Shown in pieces: positions 24,101 to 39,100 of a DNA stretch of 64,000 nucleotides. A program made the position numbers and the translations under genes. Numbering within the stretch: position 1 is the first letter of the stretch; each line of letters starts with the position of its first letter. The stretch is from Lamellibrachia columna (lineage: Eukaryota > Annelida > Polychaeta > Sabellida > Siboglinidae). Below the pieces are notes generated by a model. That model worked only from the letters and a program-made list of their open reading frames with translations, searched no databases and was not told the DNA's origin. The DNA lies in contig OY759270.1 of NCBI GenBank assembly GCA_963662155.1, positions 8,214,461 to 8,278,460 on the forward strand, given 5' to 3'.

Positions 24101-27100
24101 TTGTAGTGCCCAATCACAAGAAACATAAAGGTGGTGGGGGTGTTCACAGGTTTCGGTGAACGGTGGCGTTATGGCCCCACCTTTTAGGTTACAAAAATAT
24201 ATAGAGTAAGAATTTTAGCAAGTAGTGTAGTCCAGTGATGCAGTATATGCAAATAGGTTTGTGTCGAGTATTGTCGGTATTGGGTAATGTTTTAATGTGC
24301 TGGTGATGATGCCATGAATTGTCTTGTGTTGTAGGAATATTACTACATGTACTGTATTGCTATGTGGAAGTGTGGGCTCTGGGAGCATTGTGTCCAGGCG
24401 GCTTTGTATGAGGCTCAACCACATGCTTGGCGCATGTTACAGGGTCCACACTTCATGCTTTTAATCGGAATAATATGCCATTAGGCATAATCTTAATAAA
24501 CGTCATTTATTTGGCCTTTTCATATCCTTACACCTGGCTTGCGTTGTTGGTTGCATAAAAAGGTCTCTGCCACCGACTTAAAACCAATACTGTAAATGCT
24601 ATATCATAAGGGTGGGTTTCATATATTTCACATAAAAAAGTAAAGGTACATTCTTATAATATATACTGGATACCACGCTATATTATAGCGTGGTATCCAG
24701 TCCTTGGGACTGTTCAAAAACCTTTATACTTCACCCCCTGGCAGACCTGTTCATTTAAAAGCCATTTCGACTTCTCTGGGAAGCTTTCAGCCATGCTGCA
24801 ATTACTGCAGAATCATGGTACAGCTAACGTAGCTATGTATAATTGTTTGCAATGCACTGCATGCTTTCTATTGTTAGTTACATAATCTACGCCAAATGTC
24901 CACATAAGTTCTTTTGTATGTACATCCCCACCCCCTGAAGAATTTCAAATTTTTAATGAATGAACCATGGGCTCTGAAGCACGCCTACTAAATCTCTGCC
25001 CCAGCGAAACTGGCGATATGATAAGATAAGAAGAACATTTGTATAGCGCCATAAATCTAGATAAATCCATTCGGAGGCGCTTATGAGGGAACAAACAAAC
25101 ACAGCCACAAACTGTTTTATAGTATAGAAAATACTAGAACTTGACATAATTTAGCAATATGACACCTGGTAGAAGCTAGCACTCACTTGATGATGGGTCC
25201 AGAGAAGATGTGGTGTTGGGGCGAGGGTGATCGACTCCTGTCCATTGCCTCCTCCTCATCCTCCTCTCCCCCAGACTCCCCGTCTCCCCGTCCTGCCCCG
25301 TTTCCCAGCCTCAGTGCTGATGACATGACACTGATGCCGTGGGGAAGATGCAAGATGAGCTGTCCATTTGACACGACCACTGATGCTGTCTGTGTCAGTG
25401 TCTGTGTCACAACCGACGGCAAGATTGTCTTGACATCGGGTGTCGGTGTCACTACTGACGGCAAGAGCTTCTTCACATCAGGTGTGCTACTGACAAGGAT
25501 TTTGTTTGCTTGGTCCTGGCCAATCTCGTTGAGCAGCACGCCTTGACTGACAGTTGGGTGCTTGAGCTGTATCGCATGGCAGATGTTACGTAGCCCGTCC
25601 TTCTCGTTGACTGACAGCGATTCAAGTATCACTGTGATGCGCTTCTGCTTCTCATCTGAAATCACGTAGTGTTGCAGGCATCATCAGTATACCGTAAAAC
25701 ACTGCATACAAGCTTGGAGGCCATAACTTAACAAGGACATAGATACACTTGAAAGAATACAGAGGAGAGCAACTAAGCTGATTCCAGGACCGAGACTTTA
25801 GTTAAAAAAGTCATCTAAAATAATGTGGTTTAACAACACTATAGATTAAGAAGATCAAATTTAAATGTTTAATATATTGAATGGTTTTGAAAATATTGAC
25901 AGAAGCATTTTTTTCTCACTTTAGGAAGATAGAAGAACTAGAGGACACGATGCAATGTTAGTAAAGGATCAGTGTAGACTAGATATCAGAAAGTATTAAT
26001 TCTCATAGAGGACAATAAGTGAATGGAACAAATAATCTACTACAGTCGACTCGTTATCGCGTGGTGGTTGGGGTGCATGATTTCGGACCACGAGGTGTTC
26101 CCATATCTGCCACCAGGGAGCTATTAAACAACAGCAATTGCCACCCGCTTCACCAAGTCCAAGAATGCTGTTGAAGCCACTCTGTTCTTGCAGCACTGTC
26201 TTATATGCCAATACGCAGTTTACAGAGCAGACCTGGGGCCGAAGTACTCAGTACTCGAGTACATTTTTGAAATACTCGTACTCATACTCGTAGAAATTAT
26301 GGTTAAGTACTCATACTCGTACTCATACTCGTGTTCAATGTACTCAGATTTGACGATTACATTATGAGTACATCCGAGTATTTCTCAATATATTGTGAAA
26401 ATTATTTTATTTCTTATTTTATCAAATCATTAACAACTACAACAATAATTTCAAAAAGTATGGTAGCAAATTGTATTATCTGCATATTAATCAAATAAAT
26501 TGTTTGTAATGTTCTTGCATGCAAATCAGCTGAGTTATATGTTTTCTAATGCAGGATCATTAAAAACACTTTTGTTATGTCAATTCTATTGCAACAACCA
26601 TGATATTAATTGCAATGTAATAGCTCCTGATTTGTAATAATTATTATTGTTACATTTAGTAGATGTGGTTTCATTTTTACTTGGTATTGATGAGTTTTCA
26701 CAAATTCATACTGTGGATCACTTTTCTGCACATTAAATGCACTGAAGTCACAAACGCTTCGTTTCAAGAGGCAGCATCTTTTGATTGTTTTCCCCATCAG
26801 AAACACCCAAGTTCATATCCATAGTTGTACTAGTTACCAGTCCATAATCCTTGTGTTTGTTTAATTAAGCCAGGAAGTCCAGTAAGTCCATAATGAAAAG
26901 GTCATTCATAAAATGCCTTTATTGTTCTCACAAGTGACAGTGCTAAGTACTGCTAGCTGAGTCTTCTTCTGAAGAAGTTTGGTGACTCAAGTCAAACAGC
27001 CTGCACCAGTATTGTCTGGTGCCAATTTGTAGTGTGGTTAAAGTACAAAGGGGATGTTGAGCCCTTGGACATTGGCAGGTGCTAATCCACCCTCTTGGCA

Positions 27101-30100
27101 AACATTACTCGGCACAATAACGAGGCACGACTATAATTAGGCAAATGCTAGCAGTGTGAATATGTTTAAAAACGAAACTGACAAATATCTCAGAAAGTGG
27201 GTGTTGCTTTGGATGACAATCTTGTTAAAAGCATAATCGTACTACGCCCCAGGAAAGATTACTGTAGCAATATTATGACAGCAGTTGAACAAAACAAAAC
27301 ATTAAACTCTAATTGTGAACACCCTAACAGCTGCATCCATGCTACAATGCGCAGTCCACGAATGTGACAAGACAGTGACAAAGAAGATCTGTGACAAGGG
27401 AGATCTGTGGACATTCTCATAGGACAGAAACACGATCACGCCAGTGACAGCTTCTGAAATCACATATTGATACTGAAAGTTTTTGTGATGATAATGTTAT
27501 TGATAAATTTGACATAAATCTGAAACAGGGTGTTGCTGCAGTATGCAAATTAAAAAAAATATGTCCCAATGGTAACACTTAAGTGGCTGCAGTATTTTAA
27601 TTTGACATGTGTCTAAATAGTACTTATGAACCCTCACACACAGGCAGTGCCACTATCACATTTATTTTGCTATGCTAAAAATATTTCTCTATAAGGGGCC
27701 ATTCACAACTGTTGGCATTTACCTATTCATACAGCGGGTATTAAAAGGGGTCAAGACTAGCATAATAGTTTTAATTAATGTCAGTCGCATGTGAAATATG
27801 ACCACTGTCACATCATGCAGCGCCGCGTGAACTGTTACGTAACTACTATTGTTTTAAATTGCATAATCATTCACCGCATGATGCTGTAATACATGTTTTT
27901 CAATCTGGAAAATTATAAACACATAAAAGTGGTAATTCCAAGAGGGCAGTCTGACAATTAGGATGCTTTGCACAAATACGTAAATGTTGATATTTGTGAA
28001 CGGCCCCCAAGCTACATATGTACAATTTTTAATGCATTTTTTTGCAGTGACTAAACCTATTCAAGACATGTACATACCAGTGCTGCCTGGGTCAAACATT
28101 GGCCCGTCAGGTGCACCCATCCGGCAGATCTGGCGTAACTTAGCAGCACCCTCTGGACTCGTGTAAATGAACAATAACGGCATTATTGGGCCAAAGTGGG
28201 CAACAATCTTTGTCAAGTCAGCAGCATCGATGTGCAGCTTCAGCTTTTCGTTGTAACCTTAAATAACAAACAAAAGCACACGTGTAGCTGCCTAATCTTT
28301 CTTATATTCCAGTTAAGCCTTTACCTTATATTCTATCCACAATAACGTCATGCAGTCCAACATATTAGATAATTTACCAAAATCTCAATACAAGAAAATG
28401 TGTGTTCCTCATGGCTCAAATGACAACATTAAATTATGGCCCCATATCTTCAAAGGTCTCATTTAGCAAAAAATATAACCTACCTCGTATCGACTATGAC
28501 ATGCTAGCCCATTTGTGCAAATTTGTTATTTAGTTGTGATGAAATCATCGGACATGCTAAACATTCTGGGCTTAGATCATGGCTTATGCTCACATTGTAT
28601 ACAGAACTGCATGCCCATAGTGGACACAACGACTGGCTCCAGGGGTGTGCTGCAGAGGCTGCCAATCCGGATGCTGCGACTCGCGAGCGACACACAACTG
28701 GTGCTGCTACCCAGGGGCAACGAGGATGTCACCTCTTGTTCGTTCTTGGTCGTCTTCGTCTCACTACTAGGTGGCAGCACCACATTGCCATGCTGATGAA
28801 AGAAAGCAGTCGTTATAGTGTTTGCTGTTTCATGTTAAAACTACTTCATTGATGTGCAGGGGTGTACACGATTGAACATTGATTAGGAAAATTTTAAAAT
28901 CCATCAGCAAAATAATGCTCGAACACATTTGCATAATAAAACATCTTGCAAAATTTATTTGTATAATTGAGGTCTGAATTCACATTTTTGTGTGTGAAAT
29001 ACAAATGTGCGCATACCCCTGATATGTGACAATATATTTTGGGTTTACATTTTACAGGCTGCCAACTAAGTAGTATTATAAATTCCTAAAAGGAAACGAA
29101 TGGGAATTGAATTCACACATAACTAATCAAAGTATATGGCATAATAAGATTTCGCCATGCAGAAGCCCCAACAGAGCAATACCATAGTCAATAGGGTCAT
29201 CTGATTTATTTAATCCTACACCCATTTCACAAAGGCATCCATAAAGATCCTACCAATTTAAAGCACGTGCAGCTGTGCCAAGATTCACAACATTAGAATG
29301 TTAACTTATAAACATTGTAAATATTTCCTGACCACAAAATAGACAATGTATGTTTAACAATATCACGTTGATTACACTGGTTTAGCCATCACATTACAAC
29401 TGATCTCAATGCAATCAAAGAAGTTTTGTGGTTTTTTGATATGGAATTCTATGGCAACATAATGTTGTGTGTGTATTATACTTATGCACTGTATATAAGC
29501 ACATAAGATGGACTGAGCATGTCACGAACACAAAAGTTCTAAATAGGGCTGGAATAGACAAGCAACTCTTCAACAAAATGCAGAAACACAAACTAATATT
29601 TTTCGGGACAGGAAAGGAATACAGGGAATAAAACGGTAAAAGAGGCAGGGGAAGAGCCACATGGACAGACAACAATAAGGCGTGGTGGAAGCATGGAGGA
29701 TCTGACGAGAACGGCGCACAAGATCCATGACAGCCGATCTTCCGAGAGAGATGGCATCGCATGATGATGATTTTATACTACATGAGCCATTGTGTGCCAC
29801 TGCCATGCAAACTCTTATGGTGCTGTGGATGCACTTCAGTCTTGTTAGCAGTAGATTTGATTATTGCAATTCCCTTTAGCATAATATTGCTCTCAAGGAC
29901 ATCTTGAAACTTCAACATGTGTAAAATTCTTTGGCAAGGGTAGTTACTTGGTCTCCTCATTTCTCTCACTCGGCACCACTTCTTAAATCATTGCATTGGC
30001 TCCCTATTCAATATCGCATTATTTTTAAGATCTGTACAATTACCTATCAAACACTTTCATCCAAGCAACCAGCATATTTACATTCACTGCTCACTCCTAA

Positions 30101-33100
30101 AAGACAGCTTCGATCATCTAATTCTAATCTACTTTTTGTTCCCAGTGTTAAGACAAATGTTGGAATTAGAGCTTTTTCAGTTGCTGCACCGACTCTGTGG
30201 AACTTATTCCCTGTTTGTGTTAAGTCTGTAGGAAATATAGCAGCATTTCGCCGTAAACTGAAAATCCACCTATTTAAACTTGTGTGTACCAATCCAACTA
30301 TTTACACCTGGAACTACTTATCAATTATGAACTGGGTAACCCCTTTTGTTCTGGTGCGCTGCCGAGCTTGGGTTTCCCAAGGATTTTAGCGCAATAGAAG
30401 TATTTTATATATTACAATATCATAAGTAAGTAAAATAGCACACAACTGAACATATTCCTATTCTTAACATGTCAGTTATAGAATTATTACTTTTTAAATC
30501 ACAATTTTTTTTTAATATGGATGCCTTAAGCGTCAGGATATGATAGGGCAGGTTAATTAATAATCCAACTTCAGAAGTGGTTGATAGGTGAAAGATTACA
30601 AAGGTGAGTTACTATTTTGCTCATCCATTTCAGAGAACTATCAACAAATCCACACAAATGCAAAACAGAATATGGTGTGATTGCAGTCAAGAAATGCTGG
30701 TTTAAACGTAACCTACTTCATCCTCCATTCGCTGCCTACGACTGATGTACTGCTGAGACGTGGTTGTTGTAGTTGCCACGGCTGGCACTAGAGGGGAGTC
30801 CGTCAGCGATGTGGTGCCACTCGATGTTGTTGCCGTAGCAACAGCATTACCTCCAGTTGCAGCGGCATGGGCTTCCTCATCGTCAGAAGACAGAATGGTA
30901 ACCGTTTCTGGAAAGTCACATACAATCTCAATTTTGCTAGTTTATTACGTTTGCCCTTTTGAGTTTTAGCAAATTGTAGCACCATAGGCCTCATAATACT
31001 TCTCATTGTGCAAATATGTAGTGCATAGTCACCTAATTATGCAACTGCCATTTGCACTATTCTGCAGGAGATATATGCAGTCCTATTTACATTCACAAAG
31101 TTTCGACTGGGTAACAATTTGAACTGTAATTCTGAAAAAAGTTGCGTCTATCTAGGGTGGAAACCAGGGTTGTTTGATTTAAATCATTTGATTTAAATCA
31201 TTGATATAAATCATGATTTAAATCACTAAATTTTTTTTTTTTAATTCGGATTTTTTTAATTTCTGATTTATATGAATTTAACACAAATAATTGAGAGCAT
31301 CGAGATCAACAATTTTGTTGTTGTTTTTTAATACAAAAGCACAAAGTGCGCACACTTGTGTAGTTGTATTGTCACCAGATAGGCTGATAGTCAAATATTT
31401 TATGACATTGTGTATGTTTGAGCTATTCCCTTTCTGAATGCAGTGAAGCCACACAAAAGAGGAAGTATCTTTTCAAGTCAGAAGCCCTGAGTTAAAGTCC
31501 ACTTAGAGCTTGTGCTAGTTGTTACCAATTCAGTATGTTGACTCAAGTGAGACAGTTTTGGTAACAATTGTTTAATACTGTACCAGTTTGTAGTCTGGTT
31601 GGAGACCCATAGAGTACACAGAGCCCTGGACAGCAAACAATAATTACCACTGCTACAGCCACAGACACACAGCATGCTTTCCTTTCCAAGACAGATTATG
31701 CAACTACAGGGGGTGAGGCCTTGTGGACATTGCCTAATGTCTTTATATAAGCCAAAATCAAGTACCCTCTGTTAAGACAAGTACCCAAATCTATTTTAAT
31801 AGAACACGTTTGAAAGAGTTTATAAATATAAACATCTATATATAAATATCTATATTACCAGATTAAAAAAAAAAAAATCCGATTTAAATAAAAAAATCAT
31901 GATTTTTTTCAACCCTGGTGGAAACATTTATTATACATTTGCCGTGTTGATGCTTCAATAACATTAAGGTAGTTTGGACGGCTACCATGTCAGTGAATTT
32001 TCTTCATTTTTTTCTTCATAACATGCTAGGAAATATTGAATTGAATGTCGACACCACAAATAATCACCCGGAACTAACGTCATATTTCACCAATCCATCT
32101 TTTAAAAAAACAGTCCTTTTGGAAATCCCCCCGATTTCTTAGAAATGCTGACGATGTTTCCATAGTAACAGCCGCAAGTGCTACGATGTTCGAACCAGCT
32201 ATATTCATTCGCCATGAAAGCAGAACATATCATCTGGCTACTGTGATTTCAGTACACAACAGTATTATATCTACCTAACAAAATCATGTTCTTAAACCAG
32301 CAAATATCAGCGCTAACGTAGTTGATTGTGCCTTTGAACCTATAAAAACTGATAACGGAAATGTCCTATGATCCCGACTTGGTTACAGCGCTGGATAATG
32401 GGCCAATAAAAATTATCGTAAACACACTCTGCCACGTATTTGTCAGATGGCTGGCATGACCTAATATCGTAGACGACAACACGTTGCAAATACAGATTCA
32501 AGGTCCATTATGACGGCAAATTAAGGGACATGTCAATATTACAAATGGCCATCATGTTTTGTCAACAATACGGAAAACACCAAAATTGTCACATTTCAAG
32601 ACATTTTTGTTATTACTAACAATTAGGAAACGTTACGATGCTGCAGTTTGGTATATGAACACATCTCACATGTAGGCAACTTTGCGCGGTTTGGAATTAC
32701 GATTGGTGAAGGGTTTGTGTCCAAAATACACTGGCTGTCATTCAACTTTTGCTTAATTCATTCCAGATGTAATTAACCAATATCAACCTTAAAGTTATCA
32801 GTGGCACTTTCATACTTATGTCGTTTATTTCTTTGGGGATTTTCTCAAAATGATATAATTTCGCATTTTGTGGCTATTTTTTCACATTTACAAAAATCCT
32901 GCTACCAGAATACTTTTAAAACACTTACGAATCCCTTCTCACAACCTACCTATTTGTTGAACTTTCTTCCGTGACCGGCCAGGCTTCCTTGCGGCAGCTG
33001 CAACAAGCTTCTGGACTGGATTCTTTGCCGTCATATTAACACGCCGCGTTGGACCCTGGACGAATTTTGTCGATGTCGCTGTGTTTCCATAGAACTGCTT

Positions 33101-36100
33101 TTTGGTCATGATGCCAGATTTCTTTGGCATATTGGCGACGAGGACTAGTGTGGATGTTGCACCCCTGTCGAGTCGTGGGGCCTTGTTGCTTTGTTGCGGA
33201 GTGAAGAAACGCGGTTCGTCAGGGAGAGGCTTGCAGCAGCTGTCGCAGGTGTCGTAATCCTCGCTCATACTACCACAGTGGTCACACACTGCATATTTCC
33301 CGTGTTCTCGCTGAAAAATAAACGGGTGGTAACTCATAATAAAAATACAGTTTCAAGGCACTGACTGACAATTTTCTTCTCTCACATCTCATATGGTATT
33401 TTATCAATTTTAAACGTAACATGATTTAAGGGATGAATGATGTGTCACAGTGTCACAGTGATGACAAAATATAAAGGCTTGGGGAAACATCTATGCCTAT
33501 TTGGCTGTGTGGTGTACCTACCGGCTTACTAGGTCGCTTCTGGGTTTTAATGACAGTGGCATTCATTGCAGCATTGCCTTCACTTACAGCACCTGTGTGA
33601 GGAGCAAACAGAGCAATTTGTAAATTCATTCATGTTACAAATTTGCCACAACATGGATTTATGCAATAAACACAAAAAAAATATCTACTGCAACTGTGCT
33701 GTGACGGGTGAACAAGGTTACAGTAAATATATCACAACAACATTGCGAAAGAAATTTTGAATGACAGTGTGAAAGGGGAAAGAAAAAGATCTAGGAAGAT
33801 GAGGCTCAATAACATCAAAGAATGGACAGATATGCCACTCAAAGATGTCCTTGAGGCAACCCAGGACAGAGACCAGTGGTGACGGGTAGTCGACAAGTCA
33901 TCCAGACGTGCACCCCAATGATCATCTTGGTCAAGGGTTGAGTGAGTGAGTGAATGATATCAGTAGTTTTGTAATGAAAAAGGTCTCCAGTTGCTCGGTA
34001 CTTTCAATCCACAAACAATGGAAGCCCTTTTTTATTTCATCATACATAAATACAGCCTTTGCTTCCACTGAAATGAGCTCAGTTTCAAAAAGTATTTTAA
34101 CAAGAATTTTAAATAAAAATCTGATTTACTCAGCTTATTTTTCTTTGTGATATACAAGGTATATCTTCATATGTTCAATATATGAAAATATCTTCTCTAT
34201 GGTGCACATCTAACCAACTGAATCCAGTTTCAGTCATACCATCTCGACATTCGAACATGGCATTCAGTCTAGTCGCAGGAACTTGCTTCCAACAAAAGAA
34301 CCAAACTTACAGGAATGTACCACAACGTTTGGCAGGCAAACAATAATTACCTGTACCGTCCTGGGCTATCCCTGTGGTTGCTGTCACGCCAGGGGGTGCT
34401 GTTGACAAAGTGCCCTCCTCACTATTCAGTGGACTGTGAAGTGGTGGCCTTTAACAGATAAATGAACAATCTGGATAATATGCATGCATCAATACATATG
34501 TATTTGAGTTGGAAATAAAAATCTAGGTTACAAATCAGTAAGCCACAGTGTTATCAAACATTTACTCATGTTTTCTGAAACGGATTATACAATGGCAGTA
34601 AATCAACTATTTACTAACTACCATCCTCGCTAGGTGGCAGTAGTACTACGGTACCCCTGGCAGAGCAACCTATCGAAACATGGATTTGTAAGTTTTTGTC
34701 ACGCCATGTGCGGATGTTCACTGAATTATTTGTATTTCGTCTCACTTGCTGTCTTGGTTGATGTGGTTCTGGGAACTAGTGAGCAATCCCATTGGTTAAA
34801 ACAGCAACTGAATAATCAGCGGTTCAACATGTCGATCTGTCAGGGGTACTGATGTAGTCAGAAGACCCTGGTGGCGAGGGTTGATCTGTCAGGGGTACTG
34901 ATGTAGTCAGGGGTCCCTGGCGACGGGGATGCTAACCTTGTCAACTTTTCTTTACCAAAAGAGGAATGGTTCCACCTCCGTCCGCCATTGACTAAGCCAC
35001 AAGCCTGTTGACCAGTGGCTGAAACAGTCCCTGGCGGTGTGCTGGTGTTTGCCACAGCTGTGTGCTGGCCACTGTCACAGAAATGATAGACTGTATGAAA
35101 AGTAAACAACAATAACAATACGGCAGTAAAGCTGCCTTCACAAAGTTAGAACATTAGAGGATGTCAACATTCTTTCTTTCTTTGTCGTGTGAAGTGATGC
35201 TGGTTGAACAGTCATATTTATGAGTTGCCAATGTGGGTTCCCTTTTACTTTCGAGTTCTCAACTGGTAACTATGAATTGTAACTGTAAGGCAGTTTTGAA
35301 CTTTATTTACAAGTTCTGAACTTGTATTTACGATAAACTCAAGTGAACTGGAATGCAGCACAAGACTGGTACTGCTACCTACCCAGGGTTGACTGAATTA
35401 CTTTAATGTTGTACTTGAGTACAAGTAGAAGTAATTCACCTAAAAACTACATGAGTAAAAGTAAAACTACTTTGTAAAAAAACGTACTTGAGTAAAAAGT
35501 AAAACTACTTTTCAAAAGTACTTGAAGTAAAAGTAGAAGTAAAATTACAACACTCAGAAATAACAACAAAATCATGAGTAATATTATATAAATTACAAAG
35601 CTTGCATCTGGCAACTGTTTTGCAACCACTCTGCTTATAACAAAGTGTTCCCAGACAGCCTTAGCTGGTCAGTAGGTCTGCCACCCTTGAATATGGTGCT
35701 CACTTGGATGCTTGGAAAATTACATTATCATTAATGAGAGCTCACATCAAATAATTTCAGTTAAATACATAACTTAATTAATAATGAGGCACAATCTGCA
35801 TGAGCTGATTATTACGGGTTAGCTTCTATAAGCTATTGGCATTGCTGGGAAAAGATTCTTTACTCTTTAGCTCTGTAGAGTAATCATTACTATGAATTTA
35901 TTAAACATCTCAATATGAATTTTATTCGTGAAAGAAAAATGCTGACGATGGGCGAAAATCGGTGAAGTTCGATTGCAATGTGCGTTCACTCACGAATATC
36001 AGAATTGTGTCAGTGTATGGGGATTGTCAATACATTATCGAAATTGCACTTTTTATATTTATAACACGTATTGGAAACTTACTGATTAATAGTTTATATG

Positions 36101-39100
36101 GTGTAACAGAGACATCTGCATCATGGTTTGAGATGGCGTTCAAGCGTTGGATGCTCGGAGTGACATTTCATGTCAATGGCCTTGACCTAATCTATGCCAA
36201 TATTTGGCAGACTTCTTTTACTGACATATATATAAAACAATGGTTGCGTCGATTTCCCAAAGAGAGGTTTGTATGCAAATATGATCGTGAACTGGCATGC
36301 GATTGGATGATATTAATGGCTTTTGGCCTGGCGACTATGCACAGTTTATGAAATGTCATTGACGATGGAGCGCTACCGGCTGCAGCGGTTTCGCAAAAAA
36401 ATGTAACGAAAATATATTGCGAAGTAAATAAAAAATAACGAAGTAAAAAGTCGCGTTACTTTAAATAAAACTACTTCGTTACAAGTAAAAGTATTTAGTA
36501 AAAATTCTACTTCGTTACATGCAATTACTTGAAATAACTACTCAAGTATTGTAACAAAATACTTTTACTTCGTTACATGACAACCCTGTACCTACCTTGA
36601 AGAGACCACGTTCAGACCACTACTGTTGCCTACCTGGAAGAGACCCCATCCAGACCAGTACTGTTGCCTAACTGGAAGAGATCATGCTCAGACCACTACC
36701 GTTACCTACCTGGAAGAGACCATGTTCAGACCAGTACTGTTGCCTCTCATTGTTTTCTGTTGCAGCTTCCTGTTTCCACCACCCCCACCCCTGACCTGCC
36801 CCCCTTCGTGGGAAGTCATTGGTTGAGCTGGAGAAGTAGCCACACCATTTCCTGCAGCAGCACCTATGATAACAACAAACTCATTTGGTTATACATTATA
36901 TATGGTGATTTCATGAAAAATAAGTCCCTTTCAAGACAGCAAAATACAAAACACAGACATGTGTTACTTTTAGATGTGGGGAATTGCGGACACATCTTTA
37001 AATCCCATGCTTATCATTAAAAGCACAGTCGCTGCAATTAAACTTGTCAGAAATCCTACATATTTAAAGAAACATAACAAATCATAACAAATTTGGGAAC
37101 ATTAGAGACCTCTCCGATAATTTGAAGTAACTCAAAACAGTTATCCAGACATCTATTGAAACACATTATCAACTGAAATAATTTTTTACATTTCGTAGAA
37201 ACAGCCATGTCTGAAAGTGGATGCTCATCAAACGAGCAAAGTGTCAGTGAATCAGGCATACATTATTATTGCAAAAGAATGGAAATGACTGTGTTGACGT
37301 GAATCTGATTAACCCCTTACCTCCAGTCAGCTTGAAGAACTTTCCATCCCAGATTACGTTTAACGTCCGGCCATTGGGGTACTGTAGAGCATACTCCTGT
37401 CCAACAACCAGGGTTGTATTGGCTGTCTCTGCAATGATCTTCATCTGGCTCCCGAGTGGCGATGACGATACAAACGATGATGGATCACTGACTGATGAAA
37501 CACCCTGGCTAGGTGCCAGCACAGGTGCAACAACTGTGGTAGGTGTTGTCCTGGGTGGGGTGACCGCATCGACAACAGGACTTTGCACGGGTGGTCGCGC
37601 GACAAAGCGATGAGTCTTTGACGGGGTGCGGGCCGTGCTGGGGGTGGCAATGTTACAACCTGCAAGTCTCTGGCCAGTGGGTGTCTGCAGGGATGACGTG
37701 GGCACTCGAATCATCTGACCAGTGCTTGTCCTGATGAGTGTCAACCCTCCAGGATTGACATGTCGCAGTTGCTGCCGCAGTGGTGCTCCCGCTGAGCGAG
37801 GTGATCGTGTCATTGCTTGCACCACATGTTGCACTGCACCACAGGCGGCATTTGCACCACCCACGGTCACCACCTTGTTATGGTTGATCTGTCTGCCTGG
37901 GTGCGAAGTCGTCTTGGTCATCATCATTGGTTGCGTGACTAACCGTGACTGTGGTTGTGTGTCATGCTGCTGCTGCACAATATTTGTGGCAGTACCTTGC
38001 TGCATCATGGATGCCTGAATAGCCCTGCCGCCAACCAACACCTTCTGTTGAGTTCCGGGCAGCCGGTGAGGTCTAATAATTGACTTGGGCATACGCCCTC
38101 TTGGTTGCCCTCGTGTTAGAGTCATTGCTGATGTGCCGAGGGGTCCACACGGTGGCCTGGTATTCACCCTTGGCTGCCCCACTACAGCAGACAACTGCTC
38201 ACTGTTATGTGGATGTCCTGTGCCCTGTGCACAAGCAATTAGTGGGGATGTCGTCACAGCAGGACTTGTCTGGGCAGCCGTGGCACAGTTGTTGATGGCA
38301 GTCTCTAGTAGGGAGGATGACAATATTGCCTGGCCTTGTTGGGCAACTGTCGTACTCTCATCACTGTTAGTATATAATATGTAAACAGTCGTTGTCTCCT
38401 CTCCTGTCTCCCTGAAAGATAAACAATGAATGATTTAGGATTAAATTAAAGATGAATTTAACAGGTTAACTACAATGCCCTTGCAGGCAGTAAAACAGTA
38501 AATAATTTTTACTAAAAATCTAGTTTGTGGCACTATTTTGGCCACTGTCATACTGAGGGGGCGATAAACTAAAACCAAACCCTGCAAAATGTTGTAAATA
38601 GTGGAAAACGTTTCACAGAATGACCCAGTAGTTAAACATACCCATCTGATGTCCCTTGCACCACTTGCTGTTGAATTACTTGCTGTGGGTACCCAAACTG
38701 CTGCAACTGCAGTTGCTGTTGCTGCTCTAGCTGCTGCTGGTCCACCACCACCTGCTGCTGAACAACAAACTGTTGTTGTTGCTGCTGTTGTTCCAGCTGC
38801 TGTTGTTCCAGCTGCTGTTGTTCCAACTGCTGTTGTTCCAGTTCCCTCTGCTGTTGTTCCTGTTGCTGTTTGTCAAGCAGTCTGCTTATTTCCGCTGGGT
38901 CAACGCCACAAGTGCGGAAGTACTGCTGTATCTGCGGCACATTCATTGGGTCCCCAATGTCTTGTTGTCTCGTCAACATGTTAATGAACTCCTGCAAGAC
39001 AATCTGGGCAGTGCGTGGTGCTGTCCCATCTACCTGCTGTTGCTCTGCCTGCAGCTGCTGCTCCTGTAGTAGCTGTTGCTGCTGCTCTTGTACTAGGTGT

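Noticed and set aside
25187..25546. Plus-strand 119-codon frame
   Set aside because: Antisense of the SENP6-like exon 25,187-25,655, whose splice borders and homology are clear.
35962..36351. 129-codon plus-strand frame inside the hAT element
   Set aside because: No hAT transposase or zinc-finger pattern; composition like chance, so not called a gene.
37722..38384. Plus-strand frames of 71 to 99 codons
   Set aside because: Shadows of the coding exon 37,321-38,411 on the other strand.
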